From contig CAJNDS010001668.1 in NCBI GenBank assembly GCA_905221605.1, positions 1,427,276 through 1,491,275 of the forward strand: a DNA stretch of 64,000 bases. Reading direction: 5' to 3'. Origin of the DNA: Symbiodinium natans. Lineage: Eukaryota > Sar > Dinophyceae > Suessiales > Symbiodiniaceae. Position numbers and translations under genes: made by a program. Below are positions 63,976 to 64,000 of this stretch, piece after piece; position 1 is the stretch's first letter, and each line of letters starts with the position of its first letter. The notes beneath the pieces are model-generated. The model had not been told where the DNA came from, made no database searches, and saw only the letters and a list, made by a program, of their open reading frames with translations.

Positions 63976-64000
63976 GGGTTTAGGGTTTAGGGATTAGGGT

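Larger units (their letters stand above)
1..64000. repeat. Telomere-type heptamer arrays (TTTAGGG / CCCTAAA) throughout
   Basis: More than sixty clusters, both orientations, about one per kilobase, absent only from the 20.3-27.8 kb island. Large clean blocks: 2383-2488, 3628-3724, 7044-7159, 12020-12175, 12725-12840, 14597-14700, 19868-19950, 35195-35312, 36513-36665, 38108-38196, 39385-39495, 39862-40015, 40115-40280, 41457-41545, 43612-43710, 43780-43915, 47522-47637, 47757-47850, 50833-50930, 59320-59415, 59795-59885, 60140-60230, 63341-63422. Variant units include TTCAGGG (2378-2420), CCCTAAG (17701-17755), TTAAGGG/CTAAGGG (10984-11190), TTAGGGC (62375-62445) and CCCTAAAA (9400-9600). The window begins and ends inside such repeats. 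They fill most of the stretches between exons; where no other feature is listed over more than 300 bases, these repeats and degenerate copies of them are what I see. Confidence 0.95.

Overview
The window looks like nuclear DNA of a dinoflagellate. Three observations support this. (1) TTTAGGG/CCCTAAA telomere-type heptamers occur about every kilobase, in both orientations, from base 1 to base 64000 (except inside one AT-rich island). (2) Coding sequence is cut into exons of 17-90 nt separated by introns that use GC and GA as well as GT donors, nearly always with AG|G at the acceptor. (3) The clearest gene is a voltage-gated cation channel with an EF-hand tail, a family well represented in dinoflagellates. 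Almost every supported exon is on the + strand, which fits the one-directional gene arrays of that group. None of the long open frames is a whole gene. The genes had to be read exon by exon.

Layout. 0-1.6 kb: repeats, nothing coding that I can support. 1.69-4.14 kb: 3' part of a gene, four exons that join in phase. 4.98-6.66 kb: seven exons joining in phase to a stop. 7.4-20.05 kb: exon-like islands of several + strand genes between telomere-like arrays (an APGM-containing pair of exons, a Gly/Pro-rich pair, a WD-repeat-like pair). About 20.29-27.82 kb: a foreign-looking AT-rich island packed with palindromes, with no gene seen. 27.8-47.2 kb: more + strand exon islands, plus a 1.3 kb nested insertion carrying two tandem arrays (44.45-45.76 kb). 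47.25-59.7 kb: the channel gene, with segments S2 to S6, pore and EF-hand region in 18 exons. Across exons 2-17 the joined length is 1048 nt, i.e. one shared-codon base plus exactly 349 codons, with no stop. 59.8-64 kb: arrays, minisatellites and a few further + strand exon candidates.

The main result is how the introns are built. Several are, from splice site to splice site, a short inverted-repeat element (introner), for example 55491-55606, 54288-54468 and 6260-6343. Others are essentially a telomere-repeat tract flanked by a short direct repeat at the two splice sites (33006-33100, 8010-8162). One introner (54288-54468) has a telomere-like array inside it. At least ten inverted-repeat families recur, some nested in one another. 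Exon-level calls without a recognised family are weak, because a random 30-codon frame is often open; their confidence is set low.
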